From contig JAEUQE010000037.1 in the NCBI GenBank assembly GCA_016789785.1, positions 1 to 48,387 on the forward strand: a stretch of DNA of 48,387 nucleotides, in the 5' to 3' direction. The stretch's first letter is position 1. The number at the start of each line of letters is the position of its first letter. The position numbers and the translations under genes are program-made. Positions 9,519 to 18,951 of this stretch are shown one piece after another. The DNA is from Bryobacterales bacterium (lineage in GTDB: Bacteria > Acidobacteriota > Terriglobia > Bryobacterales > Bryobacteraceae). The notes under the pieces were generated by a model, which saw only the letters and a program-made list of their open reading frames with translations, searched no databases and had not been told where the DNA came from.

Positions 9519-9967
9519 GGTTTAGCCTTGCGCCGGTAAAGGACAACGCCTTGGCCGGCGTCTTCAATCAGTTCGTAGCCGAGTTTGGAACCCGCGATTG
9601 CAAAATCCGCCGCCCGGTAGAAGTTGCCGATCGCCCAATCGCGCTGAGGGCCTTTGCCTGCCCGAACAAGGAGTCGCGGCGCCACTGCGTACTGTACAGC
9701 AAGGAAGGTGGCGTGCTCCTGCGCGCCATCTTCCAGATCCGTCATGTAAGCGACCACTGCTTCGCGCGGCAGTTTGTCGAGCAGCGGCGCGAAGCGAGCC
9801 GCGGCAGCACGCACACCGTAAGTGTCGGGCGACTGCACGGCGAGGGTTCGCGAAACCTTGTATGACTCAAGCGTGGCGAAGATAGCGAGCACAATGACGA
9901 GGCCAACCACTGCTTTTCCGCGCCAATCATCGGCGTTCATCAGTGACAAAATAGCATAGGGCGCCAA
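9515..9967 (-). CDS. Small single-pass membrane protein coupled to the glycosyltransferase
   Basis: Up to 150 residues. One hydrophobic segment (VVGLVIVLAIFATLE) lies near the N-terminus, followed by a soluble domain of about 110 residues outside the membrane. The likely true start is the ATG at 9940 (MNADDWRGK) rather than 9967, because the cytoplasmic N-tail is then short. The family is not recognised. The 4-base overlap with the glycosyltransferase suggests an accessory or substrate-presenting role. This is inference from position only. Confidence 0.6.
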   Translation of the reverse strand: MAPYAILSLMNADDWRGKAVVGLVIVLAIFATLESYKVSRTLAVQSPDTYGVRAAAARFAPLLDKLPREAVVAYMTDLEDGAQEHATFLAVQYAVAPRLLVRAGKGPQRDWAIGNFYRAADFAIAGSKLGYELIEDAGQGVVLYRRKAKP

Positions 9968-10011
9968 ACGATCGACGGCAATTCGAACAAATACTTGGTC
10001 GGCGTGGCCTC

Positions 10012-10320
10012 CTATGCGTCCTCAGTAGGGACCAATGCGGGAACTGTCATGTCGGGCTTCAATGGTGGCTTGCGTTTATGCCACTCAGTTGCCCGTTCAT
10101 AGGTATGAGCCAGCGCAAGCACGTGGCCTTCGGAAAAACGAGGGCCCCGCGATCATCAATCCAAATCGGCAGCCCGGCTGAGGTGAAACCACAAGGAATG
10201 GAAATCGCGGGAATGCCATACGCATTGAACTGCCCTGTTGTTTGCGAGTTCCGGATTACGAGGCTTATCGCTGGCCTCGCGCTTCTTGAACTCCGTGGAG
10301 AGCGATGGGGAATCTGCATT
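10012..10320 (-). pseudogene. Decayed C-terminal part of an amidase-signature enzyme
   Basis: Three overlapping minus-strand frames together spell the end of an amidase. Frame one (about 10320-10240) reads STEFKKREASDKP then RNPELANN. Frame two (about 10240-10150) reads GQFNAYGIPAISIPCGFTSA then GLPIWI, matching the GLPAISVPCGFT...GLPIGLQ region of amidases. Frame three (about 10145-10012) reads RFSEGHVLALAHTYERATEW then HKRKPPLKPDMTVPA, ending at a TAG at 10012-10014. At least two frameshifts separate them, near 10240 and near 10148. The catalytic Ser-Ser-Lys half is missing, and the sequence stops resembling an amidase just before the deaminase gene. This is the scar of a gene cut by insertion or deletion. 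Confidence 0.8.
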
Positions 10321-10418
10321 CGCCGTTGGGGTCAACTTCGACTCGTGCACTGGAACAAGGACTCGCGGCGGGATCGAGCCTCGAATTAGTTCAGTATTAT
10401 GGAGACGTCGACGGCGCC

Positions 10419-11975
10419 ATGAATGAATCGGCCACAACCCCGGAGCTTGTCTTTGGCCTTGTTGGGCCATTAGGAACCGACTTGAACGCAACCGCGCAGG
10501 TCTTGAAAGACGCGTTAGCTCACGTCCGTTACGAGGCGGAAGTCCATCGACTAAGCCATCTGATGAGGGACCTTTCAGGATCGCCGTGGGACCGTCTCGC
10601 TGACGGGCCGCGTGACGTCACGATTGGCGACCACATGACGGCAGGCAATCAGCTTCGGCAAACACTTCAGCGGAACGATGCCGTCTCAATGCTTGGCCTA
10701 ATGTCGATTCAGGAGCTACGGCAACGCCGGATGGGCGACGCGACGGTACAAATACCCCGGTTCGCCCACATCCTGCATTCCCTCAAACGCCCGGAAGAGG
10801 TTCGGACACTGCGAAGAATTTACGGTCCAGCTTTTATCGTCCTCGCGACGTATGCTCCACGTCCCAAGAGGCTTGCCGACCTCGCCCGAAGAATTGCTGA
10901 CTCCTATCACAGCAATCAGTTCGGAGATTACTTGACGCAGGCAGAACAGCTTCTTCGACGTGACGAATCAGAGGTGGGTGATTCGTTCGGGCAAAATGTC
11001 GAGGACACATTTCCGATTGCCGATGTCATTATCAACAACTCCGACCACGCCGCCATGGCCCGATCGGTTCAGCGTGCGATCGAACTGTTGTTTGGAAATG
11101 TGTTTATCACACCTGAGATCGATGAGCAGGGCATGTACCTCGCGCGCGCTGCCTCTTTGCGATCTGCATCCCTTGCTCGCCAGGTGGGCGCGGCCATCTG
11201 CCGTCCAGACGGCACACTGGTCTCGCTCGGAATGAATGAGGTACCACGGGCAGGAGGCGGCGCATATTGGTGCGCTAATGAGGGAGACGGAAGAGACTTC
11301 AGGTGGGGCTACGATACAAGTGATAAAATGCGCGAGAACGTATTTGCCGAGATTGTGAAGAGATTCAAAGAGGCGGGCTGGCTTAATGAAGCGAAGGCTT
11401 CTATTCCGGTGATCGAACTCGTTGCTCAGGCTCTTCACTCCGGTGAACCACCGATCATGAAGGGCGCACAGTTCTCAGGTACCATCGACTACGTGCGAGC
11501 CGTCCACGCGGAGATGGCGGCCATCACTGACGCAGTCAGACACGGTATGCCAGTAAAGGGATGCACGCTGTACACGACGACCTTCCCTTGTCATGATTGT
11601 GCAAAGCACATCGTGGCGTCGGGTATTTCGCGTGTGGTGTACATCGAGCCTTATCGGAAGAGTTTGGTACAGGAGTTGTATCCCGACTCGGTCGTAGTGG
11701 ACCCTGCCGAATCCTGCGCCGACAAGGTCCACTTCGAACCCTTCGTGGGAGTTGCCCCTCGGCGCTATTCTGATTTTTTCGGCCTCTCCACCACGAAGCG
11801 CAAAGCCAAGGACGGTTCGTGGTTGCAGTGGCGGCGAGCAGAAGCGGCGCCGAGGTTGCCGGAGTACATGCCCACGCCTGTGGCGAGATTGGCAGCAGAA
11901 CAAGAAGAGATAAAATTGTTCTACACGCAACTGATTGAGAAGGGCCTCGCACAAGGGGAAGGAAGGGACCAATGA
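10419..11975 (+). CDS. Anti-phage-type deoxycytidylate deaminase (DCD/AvcD-like)
   Basis: 518 residues. The C-terminal half is a zinc-dependent cytidine/deoxycytidylate deaminase: H363-A-E365 in RAVHAEMAAI supplies a zinc ligand and the proton shuttle, and PCHDC (C391, C394) supplies the other ligands. The N-terminal half starts with ELVFGLVGPLGTDL, a degenerate P-loop, followed by an alpha/beta kinase-like region. This order is that of the AvcD / defensive dCTP deaminase family, which depletes deoxycytidine nucleotides during phage infection. The start was set at ATG 10419, where family-like sequence begins; the frame is open back to 10305. It abuts a decayed amidase, and a 62-residue ORF overlaps its stop. 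Base composition looks less GC-rich than its neighbours, consistent with transfer. Confidence 0.85.
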   Translation: MNESATTPELVFGLVGPLGTDLNATAQVLKDALAHVRYEAEVHRLSHLMRDLSGSPWDRLADGPRDVTIGDHMTAGNQLRQTLQRNDAVSMLGLMSIQELRQRRMGDATVQIPRFAHILHSLKRPEEVRTLRRIYGPAFIVLATYAPRPKRLADLARRIADSYHSNQFGDYLTQAEQLLRRDESEVGDSFGQNVEDTFPIADVIINNSDHAAMARSVQRAIELLFGNVFITPEIDEQGMYLARAASLRSASLARQVGAAICRPDGTLVSLGMNEVPRAGGGAYWCANEGDGRDFRWGYDTSDKMRENVFAEIVKRFKEAGWLNEAKASIPVIELVAQALHSGEPPIMKGAQFSGTIDYVRAVHAEMAAITDAVRHGMPVKGCTLYTTTFPCHDCAKHIVASGISRVVYIEPYRKSLVQELYPDSVVVDPAESCADKVHFEPFVGVAPRRYSDFFGLSTTKRKAKDGSWLQWRRAEAAPRLPEYMPTPVARLAAEQEEIKLFYTQLIEKGLAQGEGRDQ

Positions 11976-12160
11976 CACACGCCAAAGGATGGATCAACCG
12001 CCAGATCACCCGCGTCGACCGAGAATCGAAGTCTTGGCCGGATTGGATGCGGCGCGAAACCGAGATCAGAGCCGAAGCCCAGAAAGCGCTACGAGAAGAC
12101 CGGCAAGACCAGTCTCTCCGATCCGCTTCTCCAAAGCCGAAGGCTGCTGACCAAGAGTAG
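11972..12160 (+). CDS. Small protein coupled to the deaminase
   Basis: 62 residues, beginning MTHAKGWINRQITRVDRES. Its ATG overlaps the deaminase TGA (ATGA at 11972-11975), the usual sign of translational coupling. It is highly charged, rich in Arg, Glu, Lys and Trp (WPDWMRRETEIRAEAQKAL), predicted mostly helical, with a Lys/Pro/Ser tail. No family is recognised. Known AvcD systems are described with an inhibitory RNA rather than a protein; a coupled protein could be an inhibitor, an activity partner, or unrelated. A second, out-of-frame ORF over the same bases is judged a shadow. Confidence 0.6.
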   Translation: MTHAKGWINRQITRVDRESKSWPDWMRRETEIRAEAQKALREDRQDQSLRSASPKPKAADQE

Positions 12161-12209
12161 GCTGCCCGGCGGCGCCCCGCGGAAGCGCTGACCCCGTCTC
12201 CCGGCCCAG

Positions 12210-13181
12210 CTAACGCCGCGGCGGCTGGCTCGATAGTTGAATCAGCGCTTCCAGCGTCTTCGCGCGCTGAGCATCGTTGACGATCAGATAGCGGTGCTTG
12301 CCCGCGGCGTCTACCTGAAACGCGGTCTTGCCGTCGCCATCCGCCGTCACCTTCCCGCGCTCGGACAACGTGAAATACTCACGGTCCGGCCGCACCGCAT
12401 AGAGCACGCTCGTCAGATCCCAAGTGGGCCGGTCGTAGGGCATCTTCTGGTAGAGGCGATAAGCCTCGGCAACGGGGTGATCCTTCACGTAGCGGTAATC
12501 CGCCTCGATACTCGCCGCTGGATACTCGATCGAGCGGCCAATTTCGAAACCGCTGAACACCACATCCACGGGCCATTGCGCCATCAGCTTCTGGAACGCG
12601 GGAACGTCGATGCGCACGTTGTATTCAGGCTTGCCCGAAGGGAACTCGCCCGCCATGATGCTCAGCAGCTTCACCTTTCGCCGGATCAGATCGGCGCCGC
12701 CGGGCTGATCCAGAAGCCGCGCCAGATTCGTCGAGAAGCCCACTTGCACGACTACCGTTGACTGATCAGGCTGCGCCTCCAGAACGCTACGCAGCAGTTG
12801 CGTGGCATCCGGCGCAGCCGACCCGTCCATCAGCCGCCTCGGATAGATCAGCCGGCCCTGAGAATCCTTGCGATCCGAGGGCACTTGGACATAAGGCGAC
12901 GCTTTGGGCGTTGGACCGTTCTTCACAATGCCCACCGGCACGTGACCGCGCCCGTAGAAATGGTTCACCAGATCCACATAGGTTGCGGCCGCGGCGTTGT
13001 CCTTGGTGATCGTGACGGCCAGCAGCCTGGCTTCGCCTCTCGATTCCAGCGAGTGGATCACCGCAAGCGCGAGGGCGTCGTCAATATCGTTGCCCATGTC
13101 CGTATCGAAGATCAGGGGGATCTGGGCCGGGAGCGTGACGGCGAGGATGGAAAGAAAGAGTACCCGGTGCATCACAGTCAT
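12210..13181 (-). CDS. Secreted nucleoside hydrolase-like protein
   Basis: 323 residues from ATG 13181, with GGAG four bases upstream; an alternative ATG is at 13172. A signal peptide covers about residues 1-19 (HRVLFLSILAVTLPAQ). The calcium-binding motif of inosine-uridine nucleoside N-ribohydrolases is present as DTDMGNDIDDALAL (26-39, family DTDPGxDDxxA), so it probably cleaves an N-glycosidic bond in nucleosides or a related ribosyl compound outside the cytoplasm. The C-terminal half (VVFSGFEIG, TWDLTSVLYAV) also fits the family, where an Asp near the end completes the metal site. It is divergent from the SBBP-repeat gene, and the 171 bases between them should hold both promoters. Confidence 0.85.
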   Translation of the reverse strand: MTVMHRVLFLSILAVTLPAQIPLIFDTDMGNDIDDALALAVIHSLESRGEARLLAVTITKDNAAAATYVDLVNHFYGRGHVPVGIVKNGPTPKASPYVQVPSDRKDSQGRLIYPRRLMDGSAAPDATQLLRSVLEAQPDQSTVVVQVGFSTNLARLLDQPGGADLIRRKVKLLSIMAGEFPSGKPEYNVRIDVPAFQKLMAQWPVDVVFSGFEIGRSIEYPAASIEADYRYVKDHPVAEAYRLYQKMPYDRPTWDLTSVLYAVRPDREYFTLSERGKVTADGDGKTAFQVDAAGKHRYLIVNDAQRAKTLEALIQLSSQPPRR

Positions 13182-13352
13182 GTTACTCCGATGCGTCGGC
13201 CGCTGGTAGAGAATCGCGCACTTCGTCTGAGAATTGCGGCACGCTGAAGGCACTACCTTTAGGGTCGCGGTGGAAGCGTCTCCTGCCAAGGCTGCCTGCC
13301 GGGGTTAACGGCCGGCCTCCCGCAGGATCCCTTCGCGACAGTTAGGAGTATT

Positions 13353-16181
13353 GTGCTTCGCCTGGTAGTTACTCTCCTTGTGGTATCGCACCTGATGGTG
13401 GCCGCCTCTTCCGACCTCCGCCCAAAGGCGCTTGGCAAAATACAGCCGCATTTCGAGCCCAACACCGGCCAAGCTCCTGATTCCGCGAAGTTTGTGTCTC
13501 GCCGCGACGCGCTGATGCTACTGCTCTCCGAGAGCGGTATCGAGTACCGCACCCGCGATCACGCGATCCGCCTCACGCCTTTGCAGTCGAACCCGCACAC
13601 GCGCCTTGAAGGCCTGGCGCCCACCACTGGTGTCAGTAACTATCTGAAGGGCGTGGACCCTACGGCCTGGCGCACCAATGTCCCTCACTATGGGCGAGTA
13701 CGGTTCGAAGCCCTTTATCCCGGCATCGACTTGATCTACTACAGCGCTCCTCAGGGCTACGAATTCGACTTCCTTGTCAACCCAGGCGCGGACGTGGCGC
13801 GGATTCGCCTCAAGGTGGAGGGCGCCAATCGAATCCACCACCAGCCGTCTGGTGACGTACGCCTCGATTCGGCAGCGGGCGCCCTTGTCTTGCGCAAGCC
13901 ATACGTATATCAGGTCAGCGGAGGCCGGCGTCAGGAAATTGCTTCCTCTTACCGGGTGAGCGGGGACCAAGTTACATTCTCCATTGGCACTTACGACCGT
14001 AGCCAGCCTCTGATCATTGATCCCGTAACATCTACTTATTTGGGCGGGCGTGACGTGGATATTGTCAGCGGCGTGACCGTGGACGGCTCGTCGAACATTT
14101 ACCTGACGGGTTACACCACATCGACGGACTTCGCCAGGTCTGCCACGCCGTACAAGTCGAATCTGACGCCGGGCGACTCCGACGCATTCGTCATGAAACT
14201 GAATCCGGCGGGCACTTCGATCCTCTATTCCACGTTCCTCGGCGGCAATTCCGCCGACTTCGGCCGCGCCATCGCGGTGGATAGCGCCGGAGCGGCGTAC
14301 ATCACAGGATCCACCATCGGACGGTTTCCAATCACGGCAGGCGTTTTCCGCGAAATCACCATGGCAGCGCCGGCGATCTTCGTCACGAAGCTGAATCCGG
14401 CAGGGGATGCGCTCTCCTATTCCACTTATCTCGATGGCGCCGGAGCCGGGCAGGCAATCCGGGTGGACGCGACCGGCAACGCGTACGTTGGCGGGTTCAC
14501 TTACACCGCGACTTTCACCACCACGCCCGGTGCGATTCAAACGACGTACGGCGGCGCAACCGACGCGTTCGTCACCAAACTGAACCCAACGGGGACAGCA
14601 CAGGTCTACTCCACGTTCCTTGGCGGATCCAGTGAAGATCAGATCACCGGACTGCGCGTCGACTCCACAGGAGCGGTCTATGTGGCAGGCTTCACTGGTT
14701 CTTCGAACTTCCAGACCACAAGTGGCGTGGTGCGGACCTTGTATGGCGGCGCCACCGATGCCTTTGTCGCGAAACTGAACGTCGCGGGAAGTGCGCTCGT
14801 TTACTCCACCTTCCTGGGCGGCTCGAACACCGATCGCGCCTTCGCACTCGATATCGACTCGACAGGCCACGCCTACGTCACCGGACAGACAGCGTCCACC
14901 AGTTTTCCCACAACCTCGGGAGTCCAGCAGGCGAACTTCGGTGGTGGCGCCTTTGATGCCTTCGTGTCCAAGCTCAACCCTACGGCGACTGCGCTCAGCT
15001 ACTCCACCTTCTTGGGTGGAAGCGGCAACTGTAGCCTGTCCGACCCGTTCCGGCTGCATCAATGCGACTCGGGACAAGGAATCTCGGTGGATGCATCGGG
15101 AAGAGCCTTCGTGACCGGATTTGCAGGCGCGGGGTTTCCCATGGTATCTGCCGATCAGTCGACGTTCGGCGGCAATGGCGACGCATTCGTCGCCCAGTTC
15201 AACGAGACCGGCACCGCGCTTGCGATGTCCACATACCTCGGCGGCGGGAACGGCGACATCGGCCTCGGGATCGTGCGCGGGGCCACGTTCGCGGCCGCCG
15301 TCGGCATGACCACCTCGTCGGATTTCCCGGTTACGGGCAGTCCTCTGCAGGGTACGGCTGGCGGCGGCGCGTCAGAGGGATTCCTCGCCACTTACGGAAC
15401 CTGTGCCTATAGTCTGGGGTCCTCTGGCTCGTTCTTCCCAAACAGCGCGGCAACTTACTCGTTTGAACTGTTCACGGGGGCAGGTTGTCCGTGGGCGGCA
15501 ACCACCACGGCGCCTTGGATTACGGTGACCACACCCACCGGAACGGGTTCCGGTTCAGTCTCCTTTAGTCTGACGGCAAATGGGGGAGGTTTGCGCACGG
15601 GGACCATCACGGTCCAGGGGCAGACCTACACGGTTCAGCAGGTTGGCGGAGCCTGCGTGGTAACACTGGGATCCACCGAATCATGGTTTCCGAACTCCTT
15701 TGGGCTGTACTCTGTGCCCGTCCTGACAAACCCTGGTTGCGCCTGGACTGCGTCAACGGCGGACTTCTGGATCAACGTTACGATCGGCGCGGGAACCGGA
15801 AGCGCGAATATGCAGTTCGCCCTATCGGTCAACTCCGGATCTTCACCGCGAACCGGGTTGATCACAGTGACGGGGGGGAACACGTACACAGTCCGGCAGG
15901 TCGGTGCCCCGGGATCACTGGGTTGCTCTTACAACCTCAGCAAGCAGGCGGACGTATTCGAACGCGACGGCGGGAGCAGTTCCATCTACGTCAACACTTC
16001 TCTGGGATGTGAGTGGTCAACCGCCAACCCGAACGATTGGATCATGATCACTGCCGGGTTTGCGGGCTCCGGTCCGGGGATCCTGGGATACACCGTGAAG
16101 CGGAACACTACAGGCCAGACTCGTATGGGTCAGATCACGGTTGCAGGCCAGCCAGTCACCATCATGCAGAACCCTCAGTAG
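13353..16181 (+). CDS. Secreted SBBP-repeat protein with three C-terminal BACON-like domains
   Basis: 942 residues. GTG start at 13353 with AGGAG at 13344-13348; signal peptide about residues 1-22. Next is a domain of about 200 residues of the type preceding SBBP repeats (FEPNTGQAP, VPHYGRVRFEALYPGIDLIY). It is followed by about seven SBBP beta-propeller repeats, each carrying YSTFLGGS, VDSTG and VTG/VAGFT. The C-terminus holds three repeats of about 85 residues, each starting with Cys, having C-x-W (GCPWAA, GCAWTA, GCEWST), W-I-x-V/I-T and a final ITVxGQxxTVxQ, resembling BACON domains. Likely a surface or secreted adhesive/carbohydrate-binding protein. Role unknown. Confidence 0.9.
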   Translation: MLRLVVTLLVVSHLMVAASSDLRPKALGKIQPHFEPNTGQAPDSAKFVSRRDALMLLLSESGIEYRTRDHAIRLTPLQSNPHTRLEGLAPTTGVSNYLKGVDPTAWRTNVPHYGRVRFEALYPGIDLIYYSAPQGYEFDFLVNPGADVARIRLKVEGANRIHHQPSGDVRLDSAAGALVLRKPYVYQVSGGRRQEIASSYRVSGDQVTFSIGTYDRSQPLIIDPVTSTYLGGRDVDIVSGVTVDGSSNIYLTGYTTSTDFARSATPYKSNLTPGDSDAFVMKLNPAGTSILYSTFLGGNSADFGRAIAVDSAGAAYITGSTIGRFPITAGVFREITMAAPAIFVTKLNPAGDALSYSTYLDGAGAGQAIRVDATGNAYVGGFTYTATFTTTPGAIQTTYGGATDAFVTKLNPTGTAQVYSTFLGGSSEDQITGLRVDSTGAVYVAGFTGSSNFQTTSGVVRTLYGGATDAFVAKLNVAGSALVYSTFLGGSNTDRAFALDIDSTGHAYVTGQTASTSFPTTSGVQQANFGGGAFDAFVSKLNPTATALSYSTFLGGSGNCSLSDPFRLHQCDSGQGISVDASGRAFVTGFAGAGFPMVSADQSTFGGNGDAFVAQFNETGTALAMSTYLGGGNGDIGLGIVRGATFAAAVGMTTSSDFPVTGSPLQGTAGGGASEGFLATYGTCAYSLGSSGSFFPNSAATYSFELFTGAGCPWAATTTAPWITVTTPTGTGSGSVSFSLTANGGGLRTGTITVQGQTYTVQQVGGACVVTLGSTESWFPNSFGLYSVPVLTNPGCAWTASTADFWINVTIGAGTGSANMQFALSVNSGSSPRTGLITVTGGNTYTVRQVGAPGSLGCSYNLSKQADVFERDGGSSSIYVNTSLGCEWSTANPNDWIMITAGFAGSGPGILGYTVKRNTTGQTRMGQITVAGQPVTIMQNPQ

Positions 16182-16291
16182 AGAGCACAATCCCGTTTCG
16201 CTGCCGCGTCTACCCCTCCTGGCAATGCGCTTGGGCTCTCACATCGCCCTGCCAGCGGCATTCCTCGCGCAGGCAAGCCCCAGCTCGATTC

Positions 16292-16307
16292 ATTAAGGCT
16301 TCTTAAT
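16292..16307. promoter_or_regulatory. Inverted repeat in the AT-rich groES upstream region
   Basis: ATTAAG-gctt-CTTAAT, perfect 6-base arms. It lies 40 bases upstream of the proposed groES -35, in a stretch (16288-16345) far more AT-rich than its surroundings. It could be an activator site or the end of an UP-like element. The rest of 16182-16290 shows nothing recognisable. Confidence 0.3.
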
Positions 16308-16348
16308 AAACTTTAATCGACTTGTAATCAATATCTTACAGAGCCCTA

Positions 16349-16379
16349 TTGTCACTCCTCGGGGGAGTGTGCTAATAAT
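16349..16379 (+). promoter_or_regulatory. groESL promoter with CIRCE-like inverted repeat
   Basis: TTGTCA (16349-16354) and TAATAA (16373-16378), 18 bases apart, make a good sigma-70 pair. Between them is CACTCC-tcggg-GGAGTG (16353-16369), continuing into TGCTAA. This resembles a CIRCE operator (TTAGCACTC-N9-GAGTGCTAA) with a shortened spacer and a degenerate left arm. HrcA binding here would block the promoter. The leader to groES is about 85 bases. Confidence 0.5.
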
Positions 16380-16471
16380 ACTGACGTGGGGCGTGCCCCA
16401 TTGCGATGGATCACGCCCTCGATTCAAAATCAATCCTCAAGAGTCGAAACCACGTTGGAGGTAACTCAACC

Positions 16472-16783
16472 ATGAACATTCGACCCCTCTACGACCGCCT
16501 CGTTGTGAAGCGGATCGAAGAGAAAGAAACCATGATGGGCGGAATCATCATCCCCGATTCCGCCAAAGAAAAGCCACAGGAAGGCGAAGTTGTCGCAGCC
16601 GGAAAGGGCAAGCGCCTGGAAGACGGCAAGCTGATCGCCCTGGACGTGAAGGTCGGCGACCGTATCCTGTTCGGCAAGTATTCCGGGAGCGATATCAAGC
16701 TCGACGGCGAAGAGTATCTGATCATGCGTGAGGACGAAGTCCTCGGCGTGCTCGAATCAAACGGCAACGGCAAGAAGAAGTAA
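16472..16783 (+). CDS. groES: Co-chaperonin GroES (Hsp10)
   Basis: 103 residues, normal length. Begins [19 protein letters not shown]; the mobile loop [18 protein letters not shown] and the closing DEVLGVLE are characteristic. It forms the heptameric lid of GroEL. The start at 16472 is supported by GGAGG at 16457-16461; an upstream in-frame ATG at 16406 gives 22 extra non-conserved residues and is rejected. groEL follows after 27 bases. Confidence 0.97.
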   Translation: MNIRPLYDRLVVKRIEEKETMMGGIIIPDSAKEKPQEGEVVAAGKGKRLEDGKLIALDVKVGDRILFGKYSGSDIKLDGEEYLIMREDEVLGVLESNGNGKKK

Positions 16784-18439
<1,656 letters not shown>

Positions 18440-18456
18440 ACCGCAAGCTGAGTCCT

Positions 18457-18717
18457 GTGAACCGTCCGGGCCGACAACGCTCGGACGGTTCGTTTTTTGT
18501 CGGAAGTTACGTTGGCTGGCCGTTCGTCCGCGGTTTGATCGAAAGGGCCACCGGCCCGAAGGACCAGTTCCTGCAAAACGCACTGCGAGCACTGCAGTAT
18601 TTTGCAGGCAGCCCGGATGCGATGCGTGACATGCAGACTCTTACTCCACCCCTGCCAGATGGAGTGCGGGAACTGGTCAGCCAGGAGATCCGGAAACTCC
18701 CCACCAAGAAGAAGTGA
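18457..18717 (+). CDS. Possible small helical protein after groEL
   Basis: 86 codons from GTG 18457 to TGA 18717. From about residue 27 the translation looks like a folded helical protein (RGLIERATGPKDQFLQNALR) with normal GC-rich third positions, ending LPTKKK. The first 15 codons overlap the groEL terminator, so the true start may be a later TTG at 18535. No family is recognised. It could be a real short gene with an unusual start or a remnant. Confidence 0.38.
   Translation: MNRPGRQRSDGSFFVGSYVGWPFVRGLIERATGPKDQFLQNALRALQYFAGSPDAMRDMQTLTPPLPDGVRELVSQEIRKLPTKKK
18459..18498 (+). terminator. groESL intrinsic terminator
   Basis: Ten-base perfect stem GAACCGTCCG (18459-18468) / CGGACGGTTC (18482-18491), a 13-base loop, then TTTTTT at 18493-18498. 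It starts 20 bases after the groEL stop. Textbook Rho-independent form. Confidence 0.9.
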
Positions 18718-18820
18718 GACGATTTCTCGACTGGGCCAGCACCCCACAGCCTGCTGGCCGGCACAGCCGAATCCTCTTGGCCAGATCCCCGATAGGACGC
18801 CAAGCGCCGAGCGCGTAACA

Positions 18821-18855
18821 ACAGAAAGCCCACCCTCGGGAGGTGGGCTTTCTGT
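18821..18855. terminator. Probable bidirectional terminator between convergent units
   Basis: Perfect 14-base stem ACAGAAAGCCCACC (18821-18834) / GGTGGGCTTTCTGT (18842-18855) with a 7-base loop. It has A/T-rich stem ends but only weak T-runs outside. It lies about 100 bases past the TonB receptor stop on the minus strand and after the 18717 stop on the plus strand. The remaining bases 18718-18820 and 18856-18951 show nothing. Confidence 0.65.
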
Positions 18856-18951
18856 CTGTACGACCCGTTCTCCGGGGAACATCGGTGAACGTTCCCTGGA
18901 ATCCATGACGTGCGGCCACTTCGCCGGAGGCGGATGCCGCGCGGTCAGCGC

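Noticed and set aside
13518..15077. 519-codon minus-strand ORF over the SBBP gene
   Set aside because: Antisense to the repeat region; no features of a protein.
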